A stretch of 64,000 nt of DNA from Victivallis sp. Marseille-Q1083 (lineage in GTDB: Bacteria; Verrucomicrobiota; Lentisphaeria; Victivallales; Victivallaceae), in contig NZ_CAHJXL010000002.1 of NCBI RefSeq assembly GCF_903645315.1, forward strand, positions 434,001-498,000, written 5' to 3'. This document shows positions 1 through 9,174 of the stretch, in pieces. The notes beneath the pieces are model-generated. The model was not told the origin of the DNA, did no database searches, and was given only the letters and a program-made list of their open reading frames with translations. Both the position numbers and the translations under genes were made by a program. Each line of letters begins with the position of its first letter. The first letter of the stretch is position 1.

Positions 1-960
1 CGGCTCGTTTGGCCGTTCGCCGGCGCGGCAGAGCGTTCCGCCGCCGCCGCCGGTGATCAGATAATGAATGCCGTCGCCGGCCGCATAGCGCCGTTCCGGA
101 GCCTCGGCGCGGGTAAAACGGCGATCATCCGGCACCCAGAGATGTTCGTATTGATGGATATGGCCGGAGAAAACCATCGTGACGCCGTATTTTCGGAACA
201 GCGCTTCGTAGGCGTCCCGCACCGGTTTCAGGCATTGGCCGCGCTCCGGCTTATTCGGGTCGGGCGGGTTTTCCGCCATCGCCGTCGCGTAAAGCGGATG
301 GTGCAGATAGACGAAAATGGCATCGATCGAAGCATCGGCCCGCGCTGCTTGCAGCGTCTCCTCGACCCAGCGGAGCGGGGTGTTGGTCCAGTCGCGATAG
401 CCCTGTTCAAACGAAAGAAACAGGGCGTTTTCGTAGCGGAACGAGTAAAAGGTGCGGCAGGAAAAGCCGCTCGGCACCCGGTCGCGGCATTCCGCCGCCG
501 CCGGATCTTTCGGCGAGGATGGATATTCCGTCGGATCCGTCTCATAGGCGACCTGGAATTTTTCGGCGTAACCGCTGCCGAATACCGCCGGATTGCGGGT
601 GAAGAGCTGTTCTTCCAGGAAGCGTTTGTATTGCAGCGAACCGACCGCGTCATGGTTGCCCATCGTCGGAAAAAAGGGGACGGTTGCCAGCAGCGGGCGG
701 TAATATTCGACAAATTTCCGATAGGAATCCGGCGCGAATCCCAGATACATCAGGTCGCCGGTGTGCAATGCGAAGTCCGGCTTGAGCGCCGCCATGGCCG
801 CCGGCAGAGCGCCGCGTTCCGGCACGCCTTCCAGCGGATCGCTGATCGCCTGCTGGTTGTCGCCGACCACGACGAAACGGAAAGGCGCCCCGTCGGCCAG
901 CCGGCACGCCAGCGCCAGAAAGAAGAGCAATCCCCACCGGGCTGTCCGCCGCCAGGTCAT
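1..960 (-). CDS. Secreted calcineurin-like metallophosphoesterase (partial, 3' end outside window)
   Basis: The reading frame is open from the ATG at 960 to base 1, so the C-terminus lies outside the window. The first 25 or so residues look like a Sec signal peptide (basic start, then LLFFLALA), so the protein is probably periplasmic or exported. Metallophosphoesterase metal-binding motifs occur in order: VVVGDNQ near residue 30, HTGDLMY near 67, MGNHD near 105, a YLHHPLY block, and SGHIHQYEH near 275. The first motif has GDN rather than the usual GDxH, as in purple-acid-phosphatase-like members. The substrate cannot be told from sequence. It lies 19 bp downstream of purU and may be its operon tail. 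Confidence 0.85.
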   Translation of the reverse strand, partial: MTWRRTARWGLLFFLALACRLADGAPFRFVVVGDNQQAISDPLEGVPERGALPAAMAALKPDFALHTGDLMYLGFAPDSYRKFVEYYRPLLATVPFFPTMGNHDAVGSLQYKRFLEEQLFTRNPAVFGSGYAEKFQVAYETDPTEYPSSPKDPAAAECRDRVPSGFSCRTFYSFRYENALFLSFEQGYRDWTNTPLRWVEETLQAARADASIDAIFVYLHHPLYATAMAENPPDPNKPERGQCLKPVRDAYEALFRKYGVTMVFSGHIHQYEHLWVPDDRRFTRAEAPERRYAAGDGIHYLITGGGGGTLCRAGERPNEP

Positions 961-979
961 CGGAGTGATTCCTCCCGGT

Positions 980-1834
980 TCAGCCGGCGAAGATGATCGT
1001 CCGCCGGCCGGAGGTGATGATCCGGTGCTCGAGATGGGCTTTGACCGCCCGGGTCAACACCCGCCGCTCAATCTCCTTGCCGAGCCGTTTCATATCGGCC
1101 GGATCGTCCTCATGGCTGATCCGCTCGACATCCTGCTCGATGATCGGGCCCTCGTCCAGTTCCGCCGTGGCGTAATGCGCCGTGGCGCCGATCATCTTGA
1201 CGCCGCGCTCCCAGGCGCGCTGATAGGGATTGGCGCCCTGGAAGGCCGGCAGGAAGGCGTGATGGATATTGATGATCTGTCCCGGATAATGCGCGATGAA
1301 ATCATCGCTCAGGATCTGCATGTAACGCGCCATCACCACCAGGTCGATGCGGTGATGGTCGAGCATATCGATCAGTCTTTTCTCCTGTTCCGCCTTGCGG
1401 CCCGGCTCCACCGGCAGGCAGTAGAACGGCACCCGGAATTGATCGGCGACGTATTCCAGCTCCGGGTGGTTGCTGACGATCAGCGGAATTTCGCACGGCA
1501 GATCGCCCTCCCGGGTATGGACCAGCAGATCGTAAAGACAATGCGAGGTCTTGGAAACCAGAATCGCCATCCGGCGGATCGGTTCGGTGTAATGCACTTC
1601 ATAGCTCAACGCCAGCTCCGCCGCCAGCACGGCAAAATCCGCTTCGAGCCGTTTACGGGTGATCGCCATGTCGCGCAGGTCGATTTTGACCCGCATGAAA
1701 TAACGGTCCTCCTGGGCGTCGGTGTACTGCTGGCAATGCAGGATATTCAGTCCCAGTGCGTAAAAAAAACCGGTGATTTTCGTCACCAAACCCTTTTGGT
1801 CCTGACATTGTATCAAAAAAACTGCCTGTTTCAT
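980..1834 (-). CDS. purU: Formyltetrahydrofolate deformylase
   Basis: PurU hydrolyses 10-formyl-THF to formate and THF, balancing one-carbon pools in the cytoplasm. The 284 residues match the usual family length. An N-terminal ACT-type domain (about 1-85, beginning MKQAVFLIQCQDQKGLV) is followed by a formyl-transferase fold. The catalytic block reads NIHHAFLPAF, with ATAHY and LDEGPII downstream, the Asn/His/Asp set of this superfamily. Only a weak GGAA lies upstream of the ATG. It follows lepB by 33 bp on the same strand, so it is probably co-transcribed with lepA-lepB. Confidence 0.95.
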   Translation of the reverse strand: MKQAVFLIQCQDQKGLVTKITGFFYALGLNILHCQQYTDAQEDRYFMRVKIDLRDMAITRKRLEADFAVLAAELALSYEVHYTEPIRRMAILVSKTSHCLYDLLVHTREGDLPCEIPLIVSNHPELEYVADQFRVPFYCLPVEPGRKAEQEKRLIDMLDHHRIDLVVMARYMQILSDDFIAHYPGQIINIHHAFLPAFQGANPYQRAWERGVKMIGATAHYATAELDEGPIIEQDVERISHEDDPADMKRLGKEIERRVLTRAVKAHLEHRIITSGRRTIIFAG

Positions 1835-1867
1835 CCGCGTTCCATTCTTTTTTCGGGCTACTTTCGT

Positions 1868-3100
1868 TCACTGCTGCCGCATCGGCTGGAAGGTGCTGCC
1901 GTCCAACTGTCCGGTCGGCACCGCCAGCGGCGGATGGCTGTCGGCCACGCCCCAGCGACGGCTGAACGGCCAGAAGACGAACAACGCTTTGCCGACAATA
2001 TTGCGGCGCGGCACGACGCCCCAGCCCCGGCTGTCGTAGCTGAACAGCGAATTGTCGCCCATCATGAAATAACTGTCCGGCGGCACTTCGAATTCGGTGC
2101 CGTCGACGTTCAAATACTGGCCGATGACCCCGACCGGATTGTTCGTATGGCCGTGATAACCGCCCTGATTGCTGTAAATTTTTTGAAACGCTTCGGAGAA
2201 TGCCGTTGCCGGCTGAAATTCGGCGTCGCCGGCCGGTTTGATCCACAACTGATTGTTGACGATTTTCAGCGTGTCGCCGGGCAGGCCGACCAGCCGTTTG
2301 ATATAGTAGAGGCCGGACATTTCCACCAGCGGCCGGCCGCCGGCGCCGATGATGCCTTCGGTGTTGAAGACGACGACATCCCCCCGGTTCATGCCGAACA
2401 GGTGGTGGCTGATCCGGTCGACGAACAGGTGGTCGCCCAGCGACAGGTAGCCGTCGGCCAGCACCTCGCCGGGACGAAAGCCGCCGAAACGGTCCAGGCG
2501 CGCATATTCGCGCACTTTTTTCGGCTCGCCCGGCAGCTGGTAATGTTCTCCGCCGATGACGAATTCGGTGTCGGTGAAAATGCCGTTGGCGGTGACCGCC
2601 TTGACGCTGCCCGGCTCCAGGTAGCCGCCGCGGCCGATTTCAGCCCGGGCCGGCCGGGTGGAAAACAGCAGGAAATCGAGAAATTCCGGCAGTTTGCCCT
2701 GATAGGGGTTGGCTTTGCCCTGTTCGGCGATATAGTGGACGCCGAACAGAGTCGGCTGCATGCTGCCGGTCGGTATCTGGAACGGCTGCAATGCCAGCGC
2801 CCGGATGCCGAACGCCACCACCAACGCCACCGCCGCCACGTCGAGATATTCCCGCAGCGTTTGAAACGACGGCGGCGGGCAATATTCCGCCAGCCGCGCC
2901 TGGCAGTTGCCGAGGAAGGCGTCGATTGCCACCGGATCCCGGCTTTTCAGCAGCGACTGCACCTCGCCGTTGAGTTCGGCCAGCTTGTTCTTCTGCTCGG
3001 TGGCCAGAAGGTCGTCGTCGCGGTGGGCGAGCAGCCGCACCTGGGCGCCGAAATGTTTGAGTTTCCGGCGGCGGCGGCGCAATTTCCAATATTCCAACAT
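1868..3100 (-). CDS. lepB: Signal peptidase I, with long N-terminal extension
   Basis: Type I signal peptidase, the membrane serine protease that removes Sec/Tat signal peptides. A hydrophobic segment at about residues 88-106 precedes the catalytic Ser113 (IPTGSMQPTL); the general-base Lys is about residue 268 (YIKRLVGLPGDTL). The MGDN and SRGWG boxes follow at 340-370. At 410 residues it is much longer than typical LepB. The first 85 residues form a basic, helical, Cys-containing cytoplasmic extension, and there is an insertion between the Ser and Lys boxes. The ATG at 3100 has GGGAG five bases upstream; an in-frame TTG at 3112 is less likely. It lies 18 bp downstream of lepA. Confidence 0.93.
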   Translation of the reverse strand: MLEYWKLRRRRRKLKHFGAQVRLLAHRDDDLLATEQKNKLAELNGEVQSLLKSRDPVAIDAFLGNCQARLAEYCPPPSFQTLREYLDVAAVALVVAFGIRALALQPFQIPTGSMQPTLFGVHYIAEQGKANPYQGKLPEFLDFLLFSTRPARAEIGRGGYLEPGSVKAVTANGIFTDTEFVIGGEHYQLPGEPKKVREYARLDRFGGFRPGEVLADGYLSLGDHLFVDRISHHLFGMNRGDVVVFNTEGIIGAGGRPLVEMSGLYYIKRLVGLPGDTLKIVNNQLWIKPAGDAEFQPATAFSEAFQKIYSNQGGYHGHTNNPVGVIGQYLNVDGTEFEVPPDSYFMMGDNSLFSYDSRGWGVVPRRNIVGKALFVFWPFSRRWGVADSHPPLAVPTGQLDGSTFQPMRQQ

Positions 3101-3118
3101 AGCAGCTCCCAAAATCTT

Positions 3119-4924
<1,806 letters not shown>

Positions 4925-4935
4925 ATTCTCTAAAG

Positions 4936-4964
4936 ATTATACCGTTTTTTCGTCAAGATTCAAA
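4936..4964 (-). promoter_or_regulatory. Promoter P2 of lepA
   Basis: On the minus strand TTTGAA, 17 bases, then TATAAT. The predicted start is only a few bases before the lepA ATG at 4924, so transcripts from P2 would be almost leaderless. P1 lies just upstream. Confidence 0.5.
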
Positions 4965-4969
4965 AGAAT

Positions 4970-4998
4970 ACTATATCATCGTTTCCGCCGCGGTGCAA
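4970..4998 (-). promoter_or_regulatory. Promoter P1 of lepA
   Basis: On the minus strand TTGCAC, 17 bases, then TATAGT, matching the sigma70-like pattern repeated through this window. It would drive lepA-lepB-purU with a leader of about 40 nt. Confidence 0.6.
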
Positions 4999-5082
4999 CC
5001 GGATATGCCGGATATTTCGCGTCGGTTCGGCCGATGATGCACCGGCGGCGGCAGATGGAAATGGCGGAAAACTCGAACCGCG

Positions 5083-5637
5083 TCAGCAGCTTCGGATGCT
5101 GCTTTGCCGGTAAAGGTTGTTGCCCTGGCAATCGATCGCCGCTACCAGCGGCAGGGCTTCCACTTGCATTTCGTACATCGCTTCCGGTCCGAGATCTTCG
5201 AACGCGACCGTCCGGCAGCTTTTGATGCACCGGGCGATCAACGCGCCGGCACCGCCGGTGGCGGCGAAATAAACGCCGCCGTAACGTTTCATCGCTTCGA
5301 TCACCGCCGGGTTGCGGTCGCCTTTGCCGATCATGCCGCGCAGGCCGCATTCGGCCAGCAGCCGCGGCGAATAGGCGTCCATCCGGCCGCTGGTGGTCGG
5401 ACCGGCGCTGCCGACCGGCCGCCCCGGCGGGGCCGGGCAGGGGCCGACGAAATAGATGATCCGGTCATGCAGATCGACCGGCAACGGCCGCCCGGCATCC
5501 AGCAGCGCGCACAGGCGTTTGTGCGCAGCATCGCGGCCGGTGTAGATGGTGCCATCCAGGAGAATACGCATGCCGGCCCGGAGTTTCTGGACTTTTTCCA
5601 GCGTCAGCGGGGTGGTCAGACGGATCGTTTCGCTCAT
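5083..5637 (-). CDS. Fumarate hydratase class I, beta (C-terminal) subunit
   Basis: Beta subunit of the two-subunit iron-sulfur fumarase (fumarate + water = malate); the related L-tartrate dehydratase cannot be excluded. The 184-residue protein carries the family blocks YFVGPCPAPPG, GPTTSGRMD, GKGD and YFAATGGAGAL, and ends with the DLGPEAMYEMQVEALP block. The ATG at 5637 has AAGGAG nine bases upstream; an in-frame TTG at 5661 lies inside the alpha subunit gene and is less likely. It starts 13 bp after the alpha subunit stops. Confidence 0.92.
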   Translation of the reverse strand: MSETIRLTTPLTLEKVQKLRAGMRILLDGTIYTGRDAAHKRLCALLDAGRPLPVDLHDRIIYFVGPCPAPPGRPVGSAGPTTSGRMDAYSPRLLAECGLRGMIGKGDRNPAVIEAMKRYGGVYFAATGGAGALIARCIKSCRTVAFEDLGPEAMYEMQVEALPLVAAIDCQGNNLYRQSSIRSC

Positions 5638-5650
5638 GATACCGGGCTCC

Positions 5651-6550
5651 TTACAGCTCAAAACCGGCGTGGCGCGCCGCGTGACAATTCAAATTGACCG
5701 CCACCGGCAGCGAAGCGATGTGGCAGGGATAATAATTGATATGCACCGCCAGGGCCGTCACCGAACCGCCCAACCCCTGCGGACCGACGCCGCTTTGGTT
5801 GATCCGCGCCAGGATTTCCCGTTCCAGCCCGGCGTAGTCGGCGTCGTCGCTCGGCTGGCCGACCGGCCGCAGCAGCGCTTTTTTGGCCAGGAAGGCGGCC
5901 TGTTCGAAGGTGCCGCCGATGCCAACGCCGACGATGGTCGGCGGACAGGGGTTGCCGCCGGCTTTGACGACGGTTTCGGTGACGAAATCGATGACGCCGT
6001 CACGGCCGTCGGACGGTTTGAGCATCCGCAGGGCGCTCATATTTTCCGAGCCGCCGCCTTTCGGAGCCAGGATGACCGACAGCCGGTTGCCGGGGACGAT
6101 CGACAGGTGAATGATCGGCGGCGTGTTGTCGGTGGTGTTTTTACGTTGAAACAGCGGATCGCTGACGATCGATTTGCGCAGGTAGCCGCGGCGGTAGCCG
6201 TCGGCGACCCCGGCGGTAATCGCCTCGTAGATGCTGCCGCCGTCCAGCTTGACCAGCTCGCCGATTTCGACGAAAAAGACGGCGAAACCGGTATCCTGGC
6301 AGATCGGCAGCCGTTCGGCGGCGGCGATTCTGGCATTCTCCAGGCATTGCTGCAGAAAATCCCGGCCCAGTTCACCCTGCTCGAATTGCAGCGCCCGGTT
6401 CAACGCCGCCGAAACGTCCTCCGGCAGTTGACAGGCCGCCTGCAGACAGCAGGCGCTGACCGCATCGACCACCTGTTGAAACGGCACTACCCGCAACATG
6501 TCCTGCGGTGACGCGCCGATTTTCAATTTCAATTTTTTCGATCCGTCCAT
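5651..6550 (-). CDS. Fumarate hydratase class I, alpha (N-terminal) subunit
   Basis: Alpha subunit of class I fumarase, which binds the catalytic 4Fe-4S cluster in the TCA cycle or reductive branch. It has 299 residues. The three cluster cysteines fit the CQDTG block (near residue 101), the GNPCPPTIVGVGIGG block (near 200) and the terminal NLNCHAARH block. Substrate-site residues sit in APKGGGSENMSALRML. It lies 12 bp after the phosphate transporter gene and 13 bp before the beta subunit, so the three form one transcription unit. Tartrate dehydratase alpha is the main alternative. Confidence 0.93.
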   Translation of the reverse strand: MDGSKKLKLKIGASPQDMLRVVPFQQVVDAVSACCLQAACQLPEDVSAALNRALQFEQGELGRDFLQQCLENARIAAAERLPICQDTGFAVFFVEIGELVKLDGGSIYEAITAGVADGYRRGYLRKSIVSDPLFQRKNTTDNTPPIIHLSIVPGNRLSVILAPKGGGSENMSALRMLKPSDGRDGVIDFVTETVVKAGGNPCPPTIVGVGIGGTFEQAAFLAKKALLRPVGQPSDDADYAGLEREILARINQSGVGPQGLGGSVTALAVHINYYPCHIASLPVAVNLNCHAARHAGFEL

Positions 6551-6562
6551 GATTGCATTCCG

Positions 6563-9028
6563 TCAGTTTAATTCGATATAGTGCGTTTGGATTTCCGGCG
6601 TCCGTTCGGCGATGTTGGACAGATGGTCACCGAGTTTTTCCAGTTCGCCGAGCATCTCGATGTAGATGACGCTGTGCGCCAGATTGCAGTTGCCGCGCCG
6701 CAGCCGTTCGATGTGCTCTTCCTCGTATTGCGCGGTCAGCCGGTTGATTTTCTTCTCATTTTTCAGCGCGATCCGGACTTTTTCATTGTCGACGCTGCCG
6801 AGCGCTTCGACGACGTCCTTGGCCAGTTCATCGAGCAGGCTCCAGATTTTTTTCAAATCCTTGCGGCCCTGTTCCGACAGCTTCTTGTCGGTCCGGACCA
6901 GCCGCTGCGCCAACTGCATGATGTTGGCGGTGTGGTCGGCAATCCGTTCGGCATCGTTGGTGCAGTGCATCAGCAGCGGCACCAGCTCCGACTGGGGCAG
7001 CGACAGTTCACGGCGGGTGATCTGCACCAGATAATCGGTGACCTCGCGCTGCTGGGCGTCGATGGAGTTCTCCAGCTTGTCCAGCCGTTCGCAGTCCTCC
7101 GGCGTATAGTTCAGCTTCATGAAATGCTGGTTCAACGCCTCGTCCACCATCAGCCAGGATTTTTTGACCATGCCGCGGATGGCGAATACCGCCTGTTCCA
7201 ATGCGATCGACGGCGTGTCGAGCAGGCGCGGTTCGAGGCGGGTGGTGACCACTTCTTCGTTCTGCCGGATCGGGATGAAGAAGTTGCAGATTCTGGCGAA
7301 CAGCCCGATGAACGGCAGCAGCAGCATGACGTTCAGCACGTTGAACAACGTGTGCGCCATGGCGATGTGCCGCTCGACGTTTTGCGGGATGACGGCGAAA
7401 ACGTCGCCGGGCGTGATTATATTGATGAAATAGAGGAAAATCGGCATGTTGCGCGATCCCCACGGCACATAGAAAAGAACCAGCATGATGCCGGTGCCGA
7501 TCGCATTGAACAGGAAATGGGCCAGCGCCGCCTGTTTGGCCGGCCGGTTGGCGGCCAGCGAGGCGAGGAAGGCGGTGATGGTCGTGCCGATGTTGGTGCC
7601 GAGCAGCAGAGGAACGGCGGTGTAAAAGCTGATCAGTCCGCCGGCTGCCAGGGCCAGCACGATGCCCATCGCCGCCGAACTGGACTGGATGACAAATGTC
7701 ATCAGCGTGCCGATGGCGATGGCGGCGAGGACCGCGCCGAACGGCATGAAGGAGTTGCCGTCCGGCGTGCAGTCGAAGGTGGCGAAAAACTCTTTGAACG
7801 ACGGGAAATCACCCAGGATTTTCAATTCATCGCTCATGATGCCCATGCCGAAGAACAGCATTCCGAAGCCGAAAATGGTCTCTCCCCAGCCCCGGACCGA
7901 GTTGCGTTTGGAGAGCATCATCACCAGTAGGCCGATGAAGATGGCCGGCATCGCCAGCCCGCCGAGATCGAATGAGATGACCTGGGCGGTAATGGTCGTA
8001 CCGATGTTGGCGCCGAAAATAATGCCGATACCCTGGGTGAGGTTCAGCAAGCCGGCGTTGATGAAGCCGATGACCATCACCGTCGTGGCGCTGGAGGATT
8101 GAATGACGGCGGTCACCGCCGTGCCGGCCAGCACGGCGACGACGCCGTTGCTGGCGAAAAAGTGCAGAATGCGTTTCATCTTGTCGCCGGCGATTTTCTG
8201 CAGTCCGTCGCTCATCAGCTTCATGCCGAAGATGAACAGCGCCAGTCCGCCGAGCACGGTGATGACGACGCTGGACAGATTTAGCCCGAGCGCCCGGACC
8301 GGCAGGCCGCGGACGTAATAGCCGCTGCCCGGATCGGCGACTTCGATGTCGTAATGGTAGGCGCCGGTTTTGCTGCCGGTACGCAGTTCCGCCGTCGCTT
8401 CGCCGGATTCGTCGGTGACGGCCATGCCGGGCGACACCGATCCGCTGTTCCGGCCGTCGGGCGAAGCGGTGGCATTGAAATAAATCGGCACCCCGCTGGC
8501 CGGCGTGCCGTCTTCCCGGACCAGTTTGACTTTCAGCGGCTCGGCAAGCGTTTCGCCGGCGGTGCCCTGCAGGCCGCTGCCGCTGATTCTGATGCCGGAA
8601 ATAAAACGGGCCTGGATTCGTCTGGACGGCGCCGAGGCCGGAATGATGTCGATGTACTGGTCGCCGGTGCGTTTGCCGGCGGTCACTTTGACGTCGACAC
8701 AGCCGGAGACATCGGTGGTCGCTTCCGCCGGTTCAATGGTCAGATCGGAGTGAGGGGACGGTTCGAAGCGGAGTTTTTCCCCGGCAAGCGGTTCCCGGCT
8801 GCCTTTGCCGCCGAAAGCGCTTTTTTGGACCGGGCCGAGCACTTCGACGCGGAGAGTTTTTTCAAAGGGTTCGCCCGGCAGCGCGCACTGGCTGTCGCCC
8901 TGCAGGATCGTGACCTGGTCGACCGGGAGTTTTTGTTGAGAATCGCCGCAACCGTTGAGCAGGAGACATACCGGCAGAAGCAGGGTCAACAGCATGGCTC
9001 GCCACATCCGACAATGTTTTTGTTGCAT
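6563..9028 (-). CDS. Na/Pi cotransporter family protein with lipoprotein Ig-like N-terminus and PhoU-like tail
   Basis: Predicted sodium-dependent phosphate transporter in an unusual architecture. The N-terminus is a lipoprotein signal (LLLPVCLLLNGC), followed by about 230 residues of extracytoplasmic beta-rich, Big-1/invasin-like repeats. Next come the two inverted NptA repeats with the signature pairs QSSSATT...GANIGTT and QSSSAAM...GTNIGTT. A PhoU-like helical domain fills the last 220 residues. The ATG at 9028 has AGGA six bases upstream and a plausible leader; an upstream ATG at 9058 would begin only about 10 nt after the predicted transcript start. It is the first gene of the fumarase unit. 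Confidence 0.88.
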   Translation of the reverse strand: MQQKHCRMWRAMLLTLLLPVCLLLNGCGDSQQKLPVDQVTILQGDSQCALPGEPFEKTLRVEVLGPVQKSAFGGKGSREPLAGEKLRFEPSPHSDLTIEPAEATTDVSGCVDVKVTAGKRTGDQYIDIIPASAPSRRIQARFISGIRISGSGLQGTAGETLAEPLKVKLVREDGTPASGVPIYFNATASPDGRNSGSVSPGMAVTDESGEATAELRTGSKTGAYHYDIEVADPGSGYYVRGLPVRALGLNLSSVVITVLGGLALFIFGMKLMSDGLQKIAGDKMKRILHFFASNGVVAVLAGTAVTAVIQSSSATTVMVIGFINAGLLNLTQGIGIIFGANIGTTITAQVISFDLGGLAMPAIFIGLLVMMLSKRNSVRGWGETIFGFGMLFFGMGIMSDELKILGDFPSFKEFFATFDCTPDGNSFMPFGAVLAAIAIGTLMTFVIQSSSAAMGIVLALAAGGLISFYTAVPLLLGTNIGTTITAFLASLAANRPAKQAALAHFLFNAIGTGIMLVLFYVPWGSRNMPIFLYFINIITPGDVFAVIPQNVERHIAMAHTLFNVLNVMLLLPFIGLFARICNFFIPIRQNEEVVTTRLEPRLLDTPSIALEQAVFAIRGMVKKSWLMVDEALNQHFMKLNYTPEDCERLDKLENSIDAQQREVTDYLVQITRRELSLPQSELVPLLMHCTNDAERIADHTANIMQLAQRLVRTDKKLSEQGRKDLKKIWSLLDELAKDVVEALGSVDNEKVRIALKNEKKINRLTAQYEEEHIERLRRGNCNLAHSVIYIEMLGELEKLGDHLSNIAERTPEIQTHYIELN

Positions 9029-9074
9029 CAAATATCCTGTTGTTGCTGTCATCTTCATATATGATGTATTTTAT

Positions 9075-9103
9075 AATATATCCTGAAAAACGTCCTGAAA
9101 CAA
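9075..9103 (-). promoter_or_regulatory. Promoter of Na/Pi transporter gene with direct repeats
   Basis: On the minus strand TTGTTT, 17 bases, TATATT. The region between the boxes contains two copies of TTTCAGGA spaced 12 bp apart (plus-strand TCCTGAAA at 9081-9088 and 9093-9100). Direct repeats at about one helical turn in this place are typical of response-regulator sites such as PhoB/PhoP boxes; which regulator binds is inference. Confidence 0.55.
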
Positions 9104-9127
9104 CCCCGAGGACCGGAGAAAGCCGAT

Positions 9128-9163
9128 AAAAAAGCCCGGATGCGGTTGGAAAACGCTCCGGGC
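9128..9163 (-). terminator. Rho-independent terminator of the DEAD-box helicase gene
   Basis: Read on the minus strand, GCCCGGA pairs with TCCGGGC (9157-9163 with 9134-9140), followed directly by six Ts (9128-9133). It begins 12 bp after the helicase stop codon. Confidence 0.8.
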
Positions 9164-9174
9164 AGTCGAAGGGA

